Of a stretch of 64,000 bases of DNA, positions 52,596 through 64,000 are shown one piece after another. Numbering within the stretch: the first letter of the stretch is position 1; every line of letters starts with the position of its first letter. The DNA lies in NCBI RefSeq assembly GCF_035083965.1, contig NC_089726.1:8499501-8563500 (forward strand), read 5' to 3'. The DNA is from Branchiostoma lanceolatum. Its lineage: Eukaryota; Chordata; Leptocardii; Amphioxiformes; Branchiostomatidae. The position numbers and the translations under genes were made by a program. Under the pieces are notes generated by a model that saw nothing but the letters and a program-made list of their open reading frames with translations, did not search any database and was not told the origin of the DNA.

Positions 52596-54215
52596 CTTAG
52601 TATAGACATTTCTTCGATAATTGAAAATGCCACCATCTAATTTGTTCCATACTTGATGTTGAAATGCCTTTATCACCGTTGCCTTGATAGATAAACCAAC
52701 TGCACAAAGATATAAAAATAACTATATATAGACGCAAAATAACTATATATAGACGCACTATAATCAGTAGATTATTTTTAGCTTATATGTGTATCATTCC
52801 ATAATAATTGTTTTTGAAATTGCTGTACCTGAAATGGCTATACGCTACTCTAACAGTTAAGTGCAAATATTTTGTGTTAATTTCCAGCTACTGATGTCTA
52901 TGAAATTGATCTAACTAGGAAGATGAGAAGCCATGTCTAAAACAATTATCATGGCTTATCAAATGAGAATGCATTCCTGATTTCTTTGCTCTGAAGCAGA
53001 TAATTGTCACATGATGAATAAAAGCTTTTTAATTTGCGTTTAGAGTCCTGATTTCCTGTGTTGCAAGTTTATACATATGACAATCTTTGTGACACAACAA
53101 CAAAAGCACAGCGACTTTCGTAAGGTCTTCTACAACTATACATGCAAACAACATGAGCCTTGCAAAAGTGTCTTGCCATCAAACTCAACTTTTTCCAAGT
53201 GATAGTTCCCCAATGCTCTTAATAAATTCAAGTGCAGTTCTGAAACCCTGTCTATAAAACTACATTAACCGATCCATGAGATAACTAGTGAGGTTGACAA
53301 CTTTTGCAACTTTTTTTTTAATAAAAGTTGATATGACACGCACTGACTGTACATTCTTATCCATACATGTACAAATCTTTGTTACATAATCTTTGCTAGC
53401 TACATGTATGGTTGGCCATGTTGGCATAGTGGTAGATTTTTTTTAAACAGTGAATCAATGAATACCGTTAGAAATACCGGGACCACAACAAAACTCTTCT
53501 GAACAGGACGTATGTTTAATAGCTTATCTACCAGTTCATTCCTCAGTCGGAAGCCACCGTATACATAGATCTTTCTCCCCAATAGACACACTTGTTGTTA
53601 TAGAGGACATTTATATGCATGATACACGTTCTTTAAAAGCTATAATTGCAAGAGATATGAATCATCAGGAAGACGTCTTATAATACATTCGGCTCCAATA
53701 ATCGTGTGCATGTGTATGTATATGTATACATAATACCATTGTACATATCAATAGGAAGCAGTTGCTCTGATAAAATCAAATGTTACTGAGCTTTGTGTAT
53801 GTCTTACTTTTGACTGAAATTCATAGATATGCAAGTACTAAATTCTGTCTTTCTTGAATAGATAACATTTCCACCAATTTTGCGATCTTGATGCAGGAGA
53901 ACCTTTTTTGAGATCTTGATGCAGTAGAACTTGAGTATTTTAATTTGCAGTTGATTCATAATGTTAACATCTAAAAGACATATATGGAAGACAGTGGTCA
54001 CATTCTAACATTCATCTTCAGTTTTAACACACAAAGAAGACCATGATCTTGACATCAAAAACACAATGATGTGCGTGTAGCATTTGACAACACTCACTTT
54101 CCAGCCTAACACAGTGGCAGAGAAGAGACTGTCAGAAGACTGTGAAAACCACACAAGGATTGTATAGCCTTGACCATGATTGTTCTTTTCTTAGGTAGGT
54201 GTTTCCCACCCAGCG
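52596..54215. other. Convergent 3' flanks of the methyltransferase and RAD18
   Basis: Non-coding AT-rich DNA between two convergent genes. A polyadenylation signal AATAAA on the plus strand lies at 53017-53022, 422 bp after the methyltransferase stop. No exon recognised elsewhere. Confidence 0.6.
53017..53022 (+). terminator. Polyadenylation signal of the methyltransferase gene
   Basis: AATAAA followed by an AT/GT-rich stretch; best-placed signal downstream of the stop at 52595. Confidence 0.5.
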
Positions 54216-57200
54216 TCATCGATTGTCCTTCCTGGTCGTTGTGCGACGTTTGCTTCTGCGTACGTCTTGTTCACCCCCGAACGAACCATCACTGTCGCTC
54301 TGTAACTCTGCCATTTTCCTCTTAGCCCTTCTCAGCTGCCTTGCAGGAGGACTGGATGGTAACATCATAAAAAAGTTATTCACTACAAGAATAGAACTGG
54401 GTATGTAGCTAGCTTGAAAAACATCAGATTCAGCTGTACAAAAAATATTGTTATTCACAAGCATTATGTTTGGGTGACCTGACCGTCCATCACCTTCCTC
54501 AGGGCGATAATGACTGGTTCCACTTCACACAGCAGCTAGCTAAGTGGGGCTGCAGTGTACATGTACCTAGCTGCAGAGTGAAGTAAAATTAATCATTATC
54601 GCCCTGAGCCAGGTGACAGACGGTTACCGAAACGTCAGCTGTTGTAACTCCTTCTTTGTGAACTAAGAACTTGCCAACCTAAAGAAATGATTCATGGCTC
54701 AAATTTGGCTAAAAATGAAATGTGTGCTTTCTATGGAAGAAATTACCTTTAAAGTTATTTTTCCATAGCCAGCTATGAAAAGATCTGTGTTCAAGATCCA
54801 AGAATCCATCCTGTACTTAGGTTTCACATTATACATGTACATCAATCTTTGGTGCTAAAGTGGCTCTTTTTTCAAAACATGGAACACATCTGATGATGAC
54901 TTACCTATCTGGTACACACTTGATCTCTGGGTCATCACCAAGAAAGTCAAAGTCAATGATGGAACTGAAATAAATAAATAAATAAATGAAGTAAAAAGTT
55001 ATCAACAGACTAGATGCATGTTAATATATGTTCTGTTATTAGAAATAAAACAGTTGGAATTCATCAGCTAGATTTGACTTTACCTTGGGCCTGAGCTGCT
55101 TGACTGAGCATCTATTGGATTCTGCAACTGATATGGCTTCATGGCCAAAATATCAACTGAACCCTGTAAGGATATCAAGTATCATTGAATATTATATGGA
55201 AAAAGACAAATACATGTATATGGATATGGATTCTCAATCATTCATTTAACATTAAAGGCTTACTGGACACAAAGCATAAATGTATTCATAAAACTTACAA
55301 AATACAAAGTTGCTGCCTCTACTACTGGCCTTTTAAATTCGAGTATACTCTTGGAAAGTCTACTGTAAGACACTAAAAGTCTTCTAGTAATGTAAAAGCA
55401 GCTAGGAACACACATATGGATAAATCCCATGCATCTCCACATTGCATCAACATCACAATTGATAACATCTGACCTCAGATGCTCCAAACTCGAGAGAGGG
55501 TGTGAGGGCGGTATCATCATCGTCTGATTCCGTATCTTTCACAGGTTCTATCGCATTCTTCGATTCAGTCAGCTGCTCTTCCTCTGGCTCATCTGAATGC
55601 GTTTCTGTACATAATGAGTGTGAGATTAAGACAAAGTAGGACGCATGAAAATAAATAAATCACAAATAATCTGAAAGTACCAGTTGCCTTTCTAACTTTG
55701 ATATAAGAATATTGAATGAGACAGAAAATATATACATTTTGTACTAGAAGTTGTGCACCTTGTTGAATGTTGTCAAAAAGACAGATACTCTTCTCACTGG
55801 CACAGTCATCTTCTAGGTCATCTCTGGTGTCATCAGGGCAGAAGGTGTCCTCCTTCTCATCCATGTCATCAAAGTCTGCCAGCAGGTTGAACTGTGGGGC
55901 ATCTAGTGTCTGGTCCTCAACTTTGTCTGATTCAAACATTGAAATGAAGAAATAAAAAGGCTATACTTTGTCTCAGTGCATGGGGTCAAAGAAAAGACTA
56001 AAAAGACATAAATTTTGTACTTACAGTAACTGTTACATGTCTACTAGTAATCTGTTTTGTTCTAGCCCTTCATCAAGACACTTCACATACTAAAAACATT
56101 ACCAAGCATGACACAGAGATGCCTACAGGAGATTTTAACATGTAGGATCAGCTGCAAGATACTTTCGAGTGTTGTCATTGTTAACATCAGCATTTCCTTT
56201 CGGTCCTTACCTTCTATATGCTCTTTGATGTCCTCTGTTCCCACTGTGGCTTCTTGATCCTCCTCTGTGGATGCCTGTTTTGCTTTCTGTTCTGTCAGAT
56301 TGTCTTGAACAGTTGGCTCTGTTTCCATTGACACATCTGATGGCTTTTCTATGCTTGGTTCTTCTGCAGCTACATCCAAGTCCACCTCCATGGATGGCAG
56401 TTTTTCTTCCCCGGCATTTTGTTGCACTTCTCCTGCCAGCTTTGCTTCCCTCTTCTGTTTCATCCTTTTCTTAGCATTTTCTATCAGTGAGTTAAACTGT
56501 GCTTTGTGTTCGGTTGCTGAAAAGGAAAAGAAACTCTGCATTTCAAGTCTAATAAATGTTGACATTGTTTATCTCAACAAGGTGACCACCCCTACATTAA
56601 GACCTTCTGGCCATTGTGACCACTTTTTGGTGGTCCATTAGATAATTTTCCCCATGATTGACACAAGCAGTAAGAATTCTGTCTATAGTGACCATATGTC
56701 CACATAGACCAGATTTAATTGGCCCCCTGAGTGGTCTTCTTGGCCAGGTTTGAAAGGTTTGAAAGTACAACCATCTACTTCTAATACACAAATAATGCAG
56801 GACAAAAAGTCTAGAAAGTGTCAAATACATACCATATTTGGTATTGACTCTGTCTCTTTCTTCTTCATTTGAAGTCTTTTTGACAGGGAAAGCCTGTAAG
56901 AAACAATCATTTACAAGTCAAAAGCCTGTCAAAATCACCCCTACTCACTGAAAAAAAGGCACACAACTTTAAAGAGAATTGGAGAGCTGAAGCTGAACAA
57001 TGTCCAACTCACAGGCTTGGTTCCAGTTGACTTGTTTAACACCCTCTCATGCTTTTCCACTTCTTTCACAATCTGGGCAACTGAAACACAAATACATGTA
57101 CAATGTACATTATACACTTATCACTAAGGAATGAAAGTAAGGAAATATGCTTTATTGTAAAACATAGGATGCATGAAGAAGAATAATGCCAGTCATGTAT

Positions 57201-60200
57201 GTCTGCCATACCTGATTTGGGGTCTGCAGAGTCACACTGTGAGTTGTACCTCAACACAAACTCATGGTGCCGGCCGATCAGGGCCTGCAACAGCAGTACA
57301 AAACATGTGAGGGTGTATCATGCCACTGCCAGGTGTAATGGCAAATAGAAATACAGATGACTACATGTGGTTATATGCCATTACAAAAATGCAAGATCCA
57401 TTATACCACCATCAGGCATGTGGGTCCTCAAAATACAAATGACACCTTCCACCTACATGGTTGTACTAAAAAGTGACAACATCCAGGTTTAATGTCTAGC
57501 AGGAGCTTCTGATCATCCATGACGGTTCAAATGGAAGGAAAAAATGGCACTCACCATAAGCAAGTAAGCAATGTGTTAACCTTTAGCACACTGAAGTAGC
57601 CATTTGGCACCTCATTCTCTACTGGTTACAGAGTTAGGCAGCAGGGAGAAGGTTAATTTCATGTGACATTCATAACTTTAACTTTGACAACCCACCTGCC
57701 TGTCCCCCTGTGTAGACAACCCCTTCTCCTTCAGTCTCTTCCTCAGGTCCTTATCAGACATCAGATTATACACCAGTTTGGCCATGGGCTTTCTCTTGGG
57801 AGCAGAACTAGGAAGAAATAGTGTAGAAGGAAACTGGGTGTTAGTTACATTTGAATCAAACAAAAAGCCCACTCCTTTCCAAAGAGCATGAATGACACAG
57901 TAACTTCATCCAAACAAGTACAAACACAGCACAGTTGCGGATTTCACAATCAACAAACTATTTCAAGGTTGATACGTTTGTCAGATAAAGGATAATAGCA
58001 ATGTACAGATTAGGAAATGGTCTGGCTTGAGCAGAATGTCATAAGTCAGAGGAAGTAGAACCAAAGTAAAGATGAGCGTTAACAGCTGTCACCTTCTTAA
58101 GGACTCTTTCTTCTCCTCCCTTGTTAAGCACACGTCCAGGTGGGTGTTGATGTGTCTCTCAGGGATACTCACTCCACACACAGGACAGTCTGCTGGGTGA
58201 AAACGCAGCGCAACACTCTTATTGTGAACAACTTCATCAGGTATACCACTGGAAATGTTTAACCTTCAGATAAATCAACAACACGTTGTCTTATCAACAT
58301 TTACATTTACAACTCACATGAGAAATTTGGAGTTTTATTTACTGGTACATGTACTGTCTTATCATGGACCCTCTCTGCCATGGTCCAGAAATGCAACTAA
58401 CTTTCTACCGTTTGTAGCAATCTTTGGGAGGGAACAAGTTGGTTAGCCATTAGAATACTTAATGCTTCTTTATTGAGGAAGCTGTAACTCTGTTCCAGTA
58501 TTGTGTTGACAGTTTGTCATCTGCACAAAATACATGATATAACAATGTCCAAACAAGCTTAGTTATAACACCCCACCTGTTGCAACTTGTGAGCTGTTCC
58601 TGTCAACTGCTGAAGTCGACTCAGACGAAGTTGATGCCTTTGGACTTGGCACTTTGACAGCCTTTACAGGTGGAGGCGTGACCACAGTTCCAACAATCTC
58701 TACATCGTCATCACTGCTGGACTCCTTGTATGAAATTCTTTTGTTTCTTTTTCTCTTAACATCATCTTGAAAGTCATCACTGTTGTCATCTTCTACGGGA
58801 AATGTTCTTGTACCAGCAGCAGAGCAGAACCTGTCTAGGGTGTTGGTTGGAGGACTTTTCTTCACACCAGTTGTAACAGGTTTGGAGCTCTGAAATAGAT
58901 ACATGTGTCATAAGAAATACAGGGAGAATCTTTCTAAAGAGCGACACAGCTTCATTCACATCAAAAGACAAATATATCTATAGAAATTTACTATTTTTTC
59001 TATACTATCATTATATACATTTCTTCAAAGATGGCAATTATTCTTCCAGGTAGGGAGTAGAAGTTGACTGAGCCCTACATGGCCTTTAAGGATTACTTAA
59101 AGGAATGCATTTAAGTTTGTGGTGACTTAATTTTGTTGTAGAGAGAAAATGGAGTGTTCGCAGTGTTTTCAAGTATGAGGTTGAAACATGGTGGTACGCA
59201 GGCAGAGGAGAGACAAGCATTTTCTCTGTGGTTTCAAATTCATGGTTAAGAGGTAGAATTACCATGAAAATCGTGAACATTAAAAACACCATAAACTTAT
59301 TTGCATTTACAGTATATGACAACAAGGATGACACAAACCTTAGTTGTCTTTGCTGCGCTGACATGCTGGAAAATAGATGCGTCTGGTTTGGAAGGAGCTG
59401 GAGCTGAAGTGGACCCTCTGTCGGTAGTGTCTGTTGTGTGGTTGTTGACTCCTGACTTCACACACTGGAGCAAACGGGGTCTGTAGAAAATTGGGATTGA
59501 GGAAATAGTACATTACTGCACCAGCATGAAGAGGACTTTCAGAGCAAATGCATTCCTTAACGTTACTGACAGTATCATTTCAAATTGTGGGATAGTTTAA
59601 GATTTATGAGGAGCTCACCTAACATCAAGAAACTGTCTGACAAGGTCATCTATGCCCCTGTTGTTTCTCAACTCTGGTTCACTGACAGACTGTGGGCAAA
59701 CACATGATGGTATTAATAAGACATGGCATGATTGCAAATATCAATGTGTAGTACTGTACATGGAAGTTCATAGCTTTTTTCACATGCAAGATATATACAT
59801 ACATGTGAGACATAGTACATGTAAAATGAGTGTTGCGATTATCTCTAACATTTTATATTTTGGCAGATCTCTAGATCTTGTATTTACATTTACTAAGAAA
59901 TTACCCTATTCACGATTTCAGTCTATCTGTTTATCTCTAGATAGATTAATCTGTTGTACTTACCGTTCCACAGGTTGGGCACTGGGTCTTGTAATTAAGA
60001 TACCTTCTGATACACAGTGAGCAATCTACAAGTAAAAAAAACCCACAGAATTACAAGTGCACATAAACATTAGCTAGAAACAAGGAATACAATTTCCATT
60101 GTGGGGTATAAAACCGTTTAATGTGTACTTTATCATGCAAAAAACGACAAATATCATCAAGAGTCGCGACTTTGCTTGGTATACTTACAGTTGTGTGAAC

Positions 60201-62504
60201 ACTGAGGAATGATCATCGTGATGTCAAAGTACTCATAACAGATCGGACAGCGCAGCAGGTCATCTATGGTCTGTAACAACATCATTGAAACTTGCATTAC
60301 ACACACAGTCACAAATTTTCTAATGATGCGTAACATTATATACTCCAATCAGATGTCAATAAAGCAGATTTTGAGACAATTATGTAGCAAGATAGGACTT
60401 GCCATTGCCACAGATCAACATGCTGTCCTATCTCCTCCTAAATCTCTTCACGATCAACACATCATGATCATCATCATCATAAATCATCACCATCACTTAC
60501 ATAACATAGTGATATGCTGCATGCTGTGGTCCCCTAGCAGCTACTACTAGAGCGCAATTAAACAACAAGAAGCTCAAGTTCAAACTTCCTTCTTAGCTCT
60601 TTGTCCTCAGACACAAATGCAAAGGTACCCGGGTCACGGGTGCCTCACTGGGCGCCGAGTAATGAACGCGTGAACAAAATGACGTCGTTGCTGGACGTCC
60701 AGCACCAAATAAAGTTCATCACTAGAAATCCAGTGACGAACGGCTTTATTCCAGTAATGAAGCCCCCTCGGTGCTGGAATTCCAGCACTGAATCTTGCCT
60801 CGGTGCTCGGTTTCCAGAAATGAACTCCGCTCATCACTTGGCTTCTAGTGACGAACTCCGCTTGCCAGACAAGTAGACTGGTTCAAAGGTCATTCATCAC
60901 TGGTTACCCAGTACGGAGGTCACTCGTCGCTAGATAACCAGTAACGAAAGTCCCGCGGTCACGGGTTCCGCGCTGGATTTACCAGTGATGAGTGACTCTA
61001 TAGTGCTGGAAGCCGAGTGATGACATTATTTCGTTAGTGGCCTTCCAGTGATCACATCCTATGATCACTGGAATGTTCCAGTGCTAACTATATTAGACAA
61101 TATTTTGAGTGCATTTTGAGTCGATACTAGCGTCCACCAAGCCCTCTTATTAAGAGGCTCATCCTTTGTTTCGTATGATTTCAACTGTAACATTTTAGGC
61201 TTGACTCTATATTGTCACTATATTTTGACAAGCAGACGTTTTAAAACTTAGTTCAGGTATATTGATATATTCATTGTTTGTTTGTTAGTTTGTTCGTATT
61301 GGACGACCCAATTGCTGTTTCTTATCTTTCTTATTGTTATTGTACTTGTCTATGTAAGTTGTAATTTTTTTTTTTTCAGAGGTGATGTTTAATTAGCTTT
61401 AGCTAGAGTGTATCACCCCGGTGTCCTGTATATTCTTCTGTTGTTTGATAAAAAAATAAAATGAAAAAAAGCCCTCTTACGGGCGTATGAATCGTAGAAT
61501 TCGGCAGAAAAGGGAATAATCAGCCAGTAGAGTCAGTTCACAGTGAAGATTACATTTCGCCCGTTTGAACGGAAACTGCAGGTGAAACCCTGGCGTAGTT
61601 AGTCTTGACTAGTAGAGCCTAAGTCGATACCGTTACAGCGTATTACAGTAAGACAACGCCGGGAACCTTTATATCGTATGATTTTTTTAATGATTGATTT
61701 GTCAGTGTTATGTACTTTTGTGTAACACGAACAATTATTTATTCAAGCATCTAACGTTATATCTGGATATATTTTATTCACTAGTTTGACAGTTTGTAGT
61801 ATATTTGTACCACATATGATGTCGCAGCTACTAGCGTCTTCGGAAAGCCAGAACGTAAAATCTTATTTGATATACATAGTAATGTGATCGACCGTCACTT
61901 GAATTTGTATTTTGGCCTTTTTTCGTAAGCGTAACGTTACGTAAATTGACGCGTACGTTAGCGTAAACTGCAGAGAACCAACTGCAGATCGAGTTAGCTG
62001 GCTCGGTTTATAATTACGGTGCGGAATCTATCGTCACCAGATCAGGTTTGCCACAACGGAATATTTGTCAATGGTTTTCCAGCTCCGCCGGTACTCTAAT
62101 GATCTCTCATCTCTCGGTTTCCAGTGATTCCAGTAACGAAGTCGCGTCATAATTTTTGCTGGACGCCCACAGATGACAAAACTTCATCATCACTGGAAGT
62201 CTAGCGATGAAGGCACCTTCGGTGCTGGACACCGAGTGATTACTAAGGAACTCGTGACCCCGGTACTTTTGCCACACAAATTATGGCTATCGTAAAACAT
62301 GGACCGGAAGCTGTACATCATAAAATGAATGGATGAAGCCGGCCGCCCCCCTCCCCTTTCTGCAACCAGCCCTGTCGTCGCGTCGTGACTTGCCCACGAT
62401 CAAATTATAAAGTTACACAACAAACTCATAATCAATAGTCAAAAACAAACCTTTAACTGCTTGAAGTTCTCCGGCCAGTCTCCAGAACTGACAAACGATG
62501 ACAT
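54216..62504 (-). CDS. RAD18: E3 ubiquitin ligase RAD18
   Basis: Seventeen minus-strand exons, all phases consistent: 62451-62504, 60189-60270, 59964-60025, 59619-59689, 59339-59480, 58577-58889, 58093-58189, 57696-57807, 57212-57284, 57013-57080, 56833-56893, 56211-56516, 55759-55926, 55474-55604, 55084-55163, 54905-54964, 54216-54351; 671 residues (human 495). RING finger C26, C29, C42, H44, C47, C50, C61, C64 (DDLLRCPICYEYF, QCPTC). UBZ4 ubiquitin-binding finger C243, C246, H258, C262. SAP domain about 278-335 (MAKLVYNLMSDKDLRKRLKE). RAD6-binding region around KEVEKHERVLNK and KAQFNSLIENAKKRMKQKRE. Long acidic Ser/Glu-rich tail and a basic C-terminus (RRSKRRTTTRKDNR). With RAD6 it monoubiquitinates PCNA at stalled forks. 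Human-like order of domains; the extra length is in the acidic linkers. Intron 1 hosts a 1.65-kb inverted-repeat element. Confidence 0.94.
54472..54642. repeat. Inverted repeat with hammerhead-like cores in RAD18 last intron
   Basis: Minus strand at about 54478-54512 has GCCCTGAGGAAGGTGATGG; plus strand at 54600-54636 has GCCCTGAGCCAGGTGACAG then ACGGTTACCGAAACGTC. The second keeps the stem GGTGAC/GTTACC and GAAA, while its CUGANGA part has decayed to CTGAGCC; the first keeps CTGAGGA but its GAAA part has decayed. Confidence 0.55.
60619..62272. mobile_element. Inverted-repeat element with internal CCAGTGATGAA subrepeats, RAD18 intron 1
   Basis: Left end GCAAAGGTACCCGGGTCACG matches the complement of the right end CGTGACCCCGGTACTTTTGC. 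Both subterminal regions contain many short degenerate inverted modules such as GTGCTGGAATTCCAGCAC, CCAGTGATGA and CCGAGTAATGAA over about 400 bp on the left and 180 bp on the right. The middle ~1 kb is AT-rich without coding signs. ACACAAAT flanks both sides (one base offset on the right), a candidate 8-bp duplication. Confidence 0.7.
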
Positions 62505-62692
62505 GATTTCTTCTGAGTACACGGAACAATCTTGAGATTACCTAACCGGCCCAAGTGTCTTCTGTGTTCAGCTCCTACAAAATTTGGCGCGAGATCTCAG
62601 CTCAAATTTGTGAACTCTCGTCTTGACATCTCGCGATTTTTTGTCACGGCGAGACTCGCAATGAATGCAGGGAGTTGCGTAAGGTCACCAAG
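62505..62692. promoter_or_regulatory. Bidirectional promoter RAD18 / TIMM17
   Basis: Only 188 bp separate the divergent start codons. It is TATA-less, with TTTGGCGCGAGA (E2F-like TTTGGCGC) near 62582 and two TCTCGCG/CGCGAGA-type motifs (62588 and 62629), which are common in housekeeping and cell-cycle promoters. Confidence 0.6.
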
Positions 62693-63293
62693 ATGGAGGA
62701 ATATGCACGTGAGCCATGGTGAGTTCGAGTTACATTTTCCACTTTTCCTACCGATAGAAATGATGTTTCAGAAATGTTGTTTATACGGAAAATAGCCAAG
62801 GTAATAGGGATGAAACCTAAAGAATTTTGGGTCATCAGACTTCGTGGATATTGAGTAAAACCGGTTCGGAAGTCGTGATGTTTGGTGACCTGACGGGAGA
62901 ACATGTACATGACGTCAGGGCAAGGAGGACTCAGGTTATAAATTGCCCATAAATTTTCTGTTGCAACCATGTGAAACCAAACATATGACAATAAATAAGG
63001 GCCGGTATTTTTATGTACAGCTCGTTTTTTATTATTGTCAGACTGGGTATCTTCCATGTCAATTTATGGTAATGTCTGGCCCAGATAAATTATTTGAGTC
63101 CCAAACACATGTAACGTAACTTATGTAGACTATAATAAAATAATTGTAGTGATCATGATCAGTTAAAACATGTTCGCTCCTATTTTTTCCCAGCCCGTAC
63201 AGAATCGTAGATGACTGTGGTGGTGCCTTCACCATGGGGGCCATCGGGGGAGGGGTGTTCCAGAGTATCAAAGGCTTCAGAAATGCTCCAGCG
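62693..63293 (+). CDS. TIMM17: Mitochondrial import translocase subunit TIM17, first two exons
   Basis: Exon 1 62693-62718 and exon 2 63194-63293 join in phase 2 to encode [20 protein letters not shown] then [20 protein letters not shown], the start of TIM17, including its first transmembrane segment with the GxxxG-type glycines and the conserved Cys. TIM17 is a core subunit of the inner-membrane TIM23 translocase. The remaining ~125 residues lie right of the window. One gene is expected in an invertebrate chordate, so TIMM17A against B is not assigned. Confidence 0.95.
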
Positions 63294-64000
63294 GTGAGTA
63301 CTAGTACCGTCTGCTTCAGATCAACCTGTGTGTGATCGAACTAAGTAGAGTTGATTCAGCCACGTAGGAACTCTGGCTCCAGTTTAGGCCACTCTTCAAT
63401 TCAGCTCACTGTCATCGCTGGTTTCTGGGGATGGTCCAGAGCCCAGTAAATGCTGAAATGTTTTGCGGTGCAGTGGTTAAATTTAACGTTTGTGGTTTTC
63501 ACAGTAACCTCTTCACCGAGACCTTAAAACTGTTCTGTCTTCTGCCTGTCTACTGGCATGATTTAACCATGAAGTAAAAGTAAATAAAAACTACCATGTA
63601 CACTCCATTTTCTTCCTACCACGAAATCAAATAGACATTTACAGTACTTGGTTATGTGCATGATCTGGCGTCCAATGCAAATTGTCCTGACAAATATGGG
63701 GTACCATTTATGGCAATGATCTAGTAATTGATTCTTTAAGCCTTTACCTTTAAAAGCTATCATGCCGATTTGAGCTCCTCATGAATAAACAAAGTTTCTA
63801 ACAAAATCGTGAATCCTCAAATTTTAAAGAAATTTATGTAGCAGAAGGTACTAATGTGCTCTCATGATGATGATGCAAGCTGCCATTATAATGATGTGAG
63901 GTGCCGTGGTAAGGCTCTAACATTGTGAAAGCGGTATGCTGTCTATAAGGATGTATTTTTCACACTGCTTGTTTGGTTGTCAGGGCTGGAGGCACAGAGC
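63294..64000 (+). other. TIMM17 intron 2, part
   Basis: No exon recognised. A block GCCGATTTGAGCTC..ATGAATAAACAAAG at about 63763-63795 matches one in LRR paralogue B intron 2 (about 17833-17865), marking a dispersed repeat. Confidence 0.6.

Noticed and set aside
56580-56760. Possible coding exon between RAD18 exons 11 and 12
   Set aside because: The sequence has paired GTGACCAC / GTGGTC-type motifs typical of a dispersed repeat, and the flanking exons join in phase without it.
61340-61480. Retrogene or polyadenylated insertion (AATAAAATG-rich end)
   Set aside because: No coding similarity; the segment is the AT-rich middle of the inverted-repeat element in RAD18 intron 1.

Overview
The window looks like nuclear DNA of an invertebrate chordate, most likely a cephalochordate (amphioxus, Branchiostoma). 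This is inferred from chordate-type intron-rich orthologues (ING3, CENPH, RAD18, AMT, TIMM17), a SAMD9-family gene, a lineage-specific cluster of secreted leucine-rich-repeat genes, and dense young transposons. No species-level search was possible. Exon borders were read by hand from GT/AG sites and reading phase.

Layout, left to right. 1-965 (+) is the 3' part of a ferritin-like-domain gene. 2097-4235 (-) holds the first three exons of AMT, head to head with ING3 (4697-9384, +, 12 exons). 12155-22478 (-) is a tandem array of three paralogous three-exon genes for secreted LRR proteins that all end in a C-x-x-C terminus. 23855-30312 (-) is CENPH, with a CR1/L2-like retrotransposon in intron 1. 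32893-38659 (+) is a SAMD9-like STAND NTPase that carries a RHIM-like motif and a C-terminal zinc ribbon and has no recognisable SAM domain. 41316-52595 (+) is a sarcosine/dimethylglycine-type N-methyltransferase. Its first intron contains a 7.1-kb foldback element (41403-48497) whose arms are made of a 46/92-bp minisatellite. 54216-62504 (-) is RAD18 in 17 exons, head to head with TIMM17 (62693 onwards, +, only two exons inside the window).

The housekeeping genes do not form a pathway. AMT belongs to mitochondrial glycine cleavage, ING3 to NuA4-type chromatin acetylation, CENPH to the kinetochore, RAD18 to DNA damage tolerance, and TIMM17 to mitochondrial import. Two blocks look immune-related by inference: the secreted LRR array and the SAMD9-like gene, which also has an IRF/ISRE-like site just upstream of its presumed first exon.

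Mobile DNA is plentiful and structured. It includes a Penelope-like element with inverted, hammerhead-ribozyme-like termini and a target duplication, other inverted repeats with the same kind of core, two SINE copies, six relatives of a palindromic MITE, and further foldbacks in AMT, SAMD9-like and RAD18 introns.
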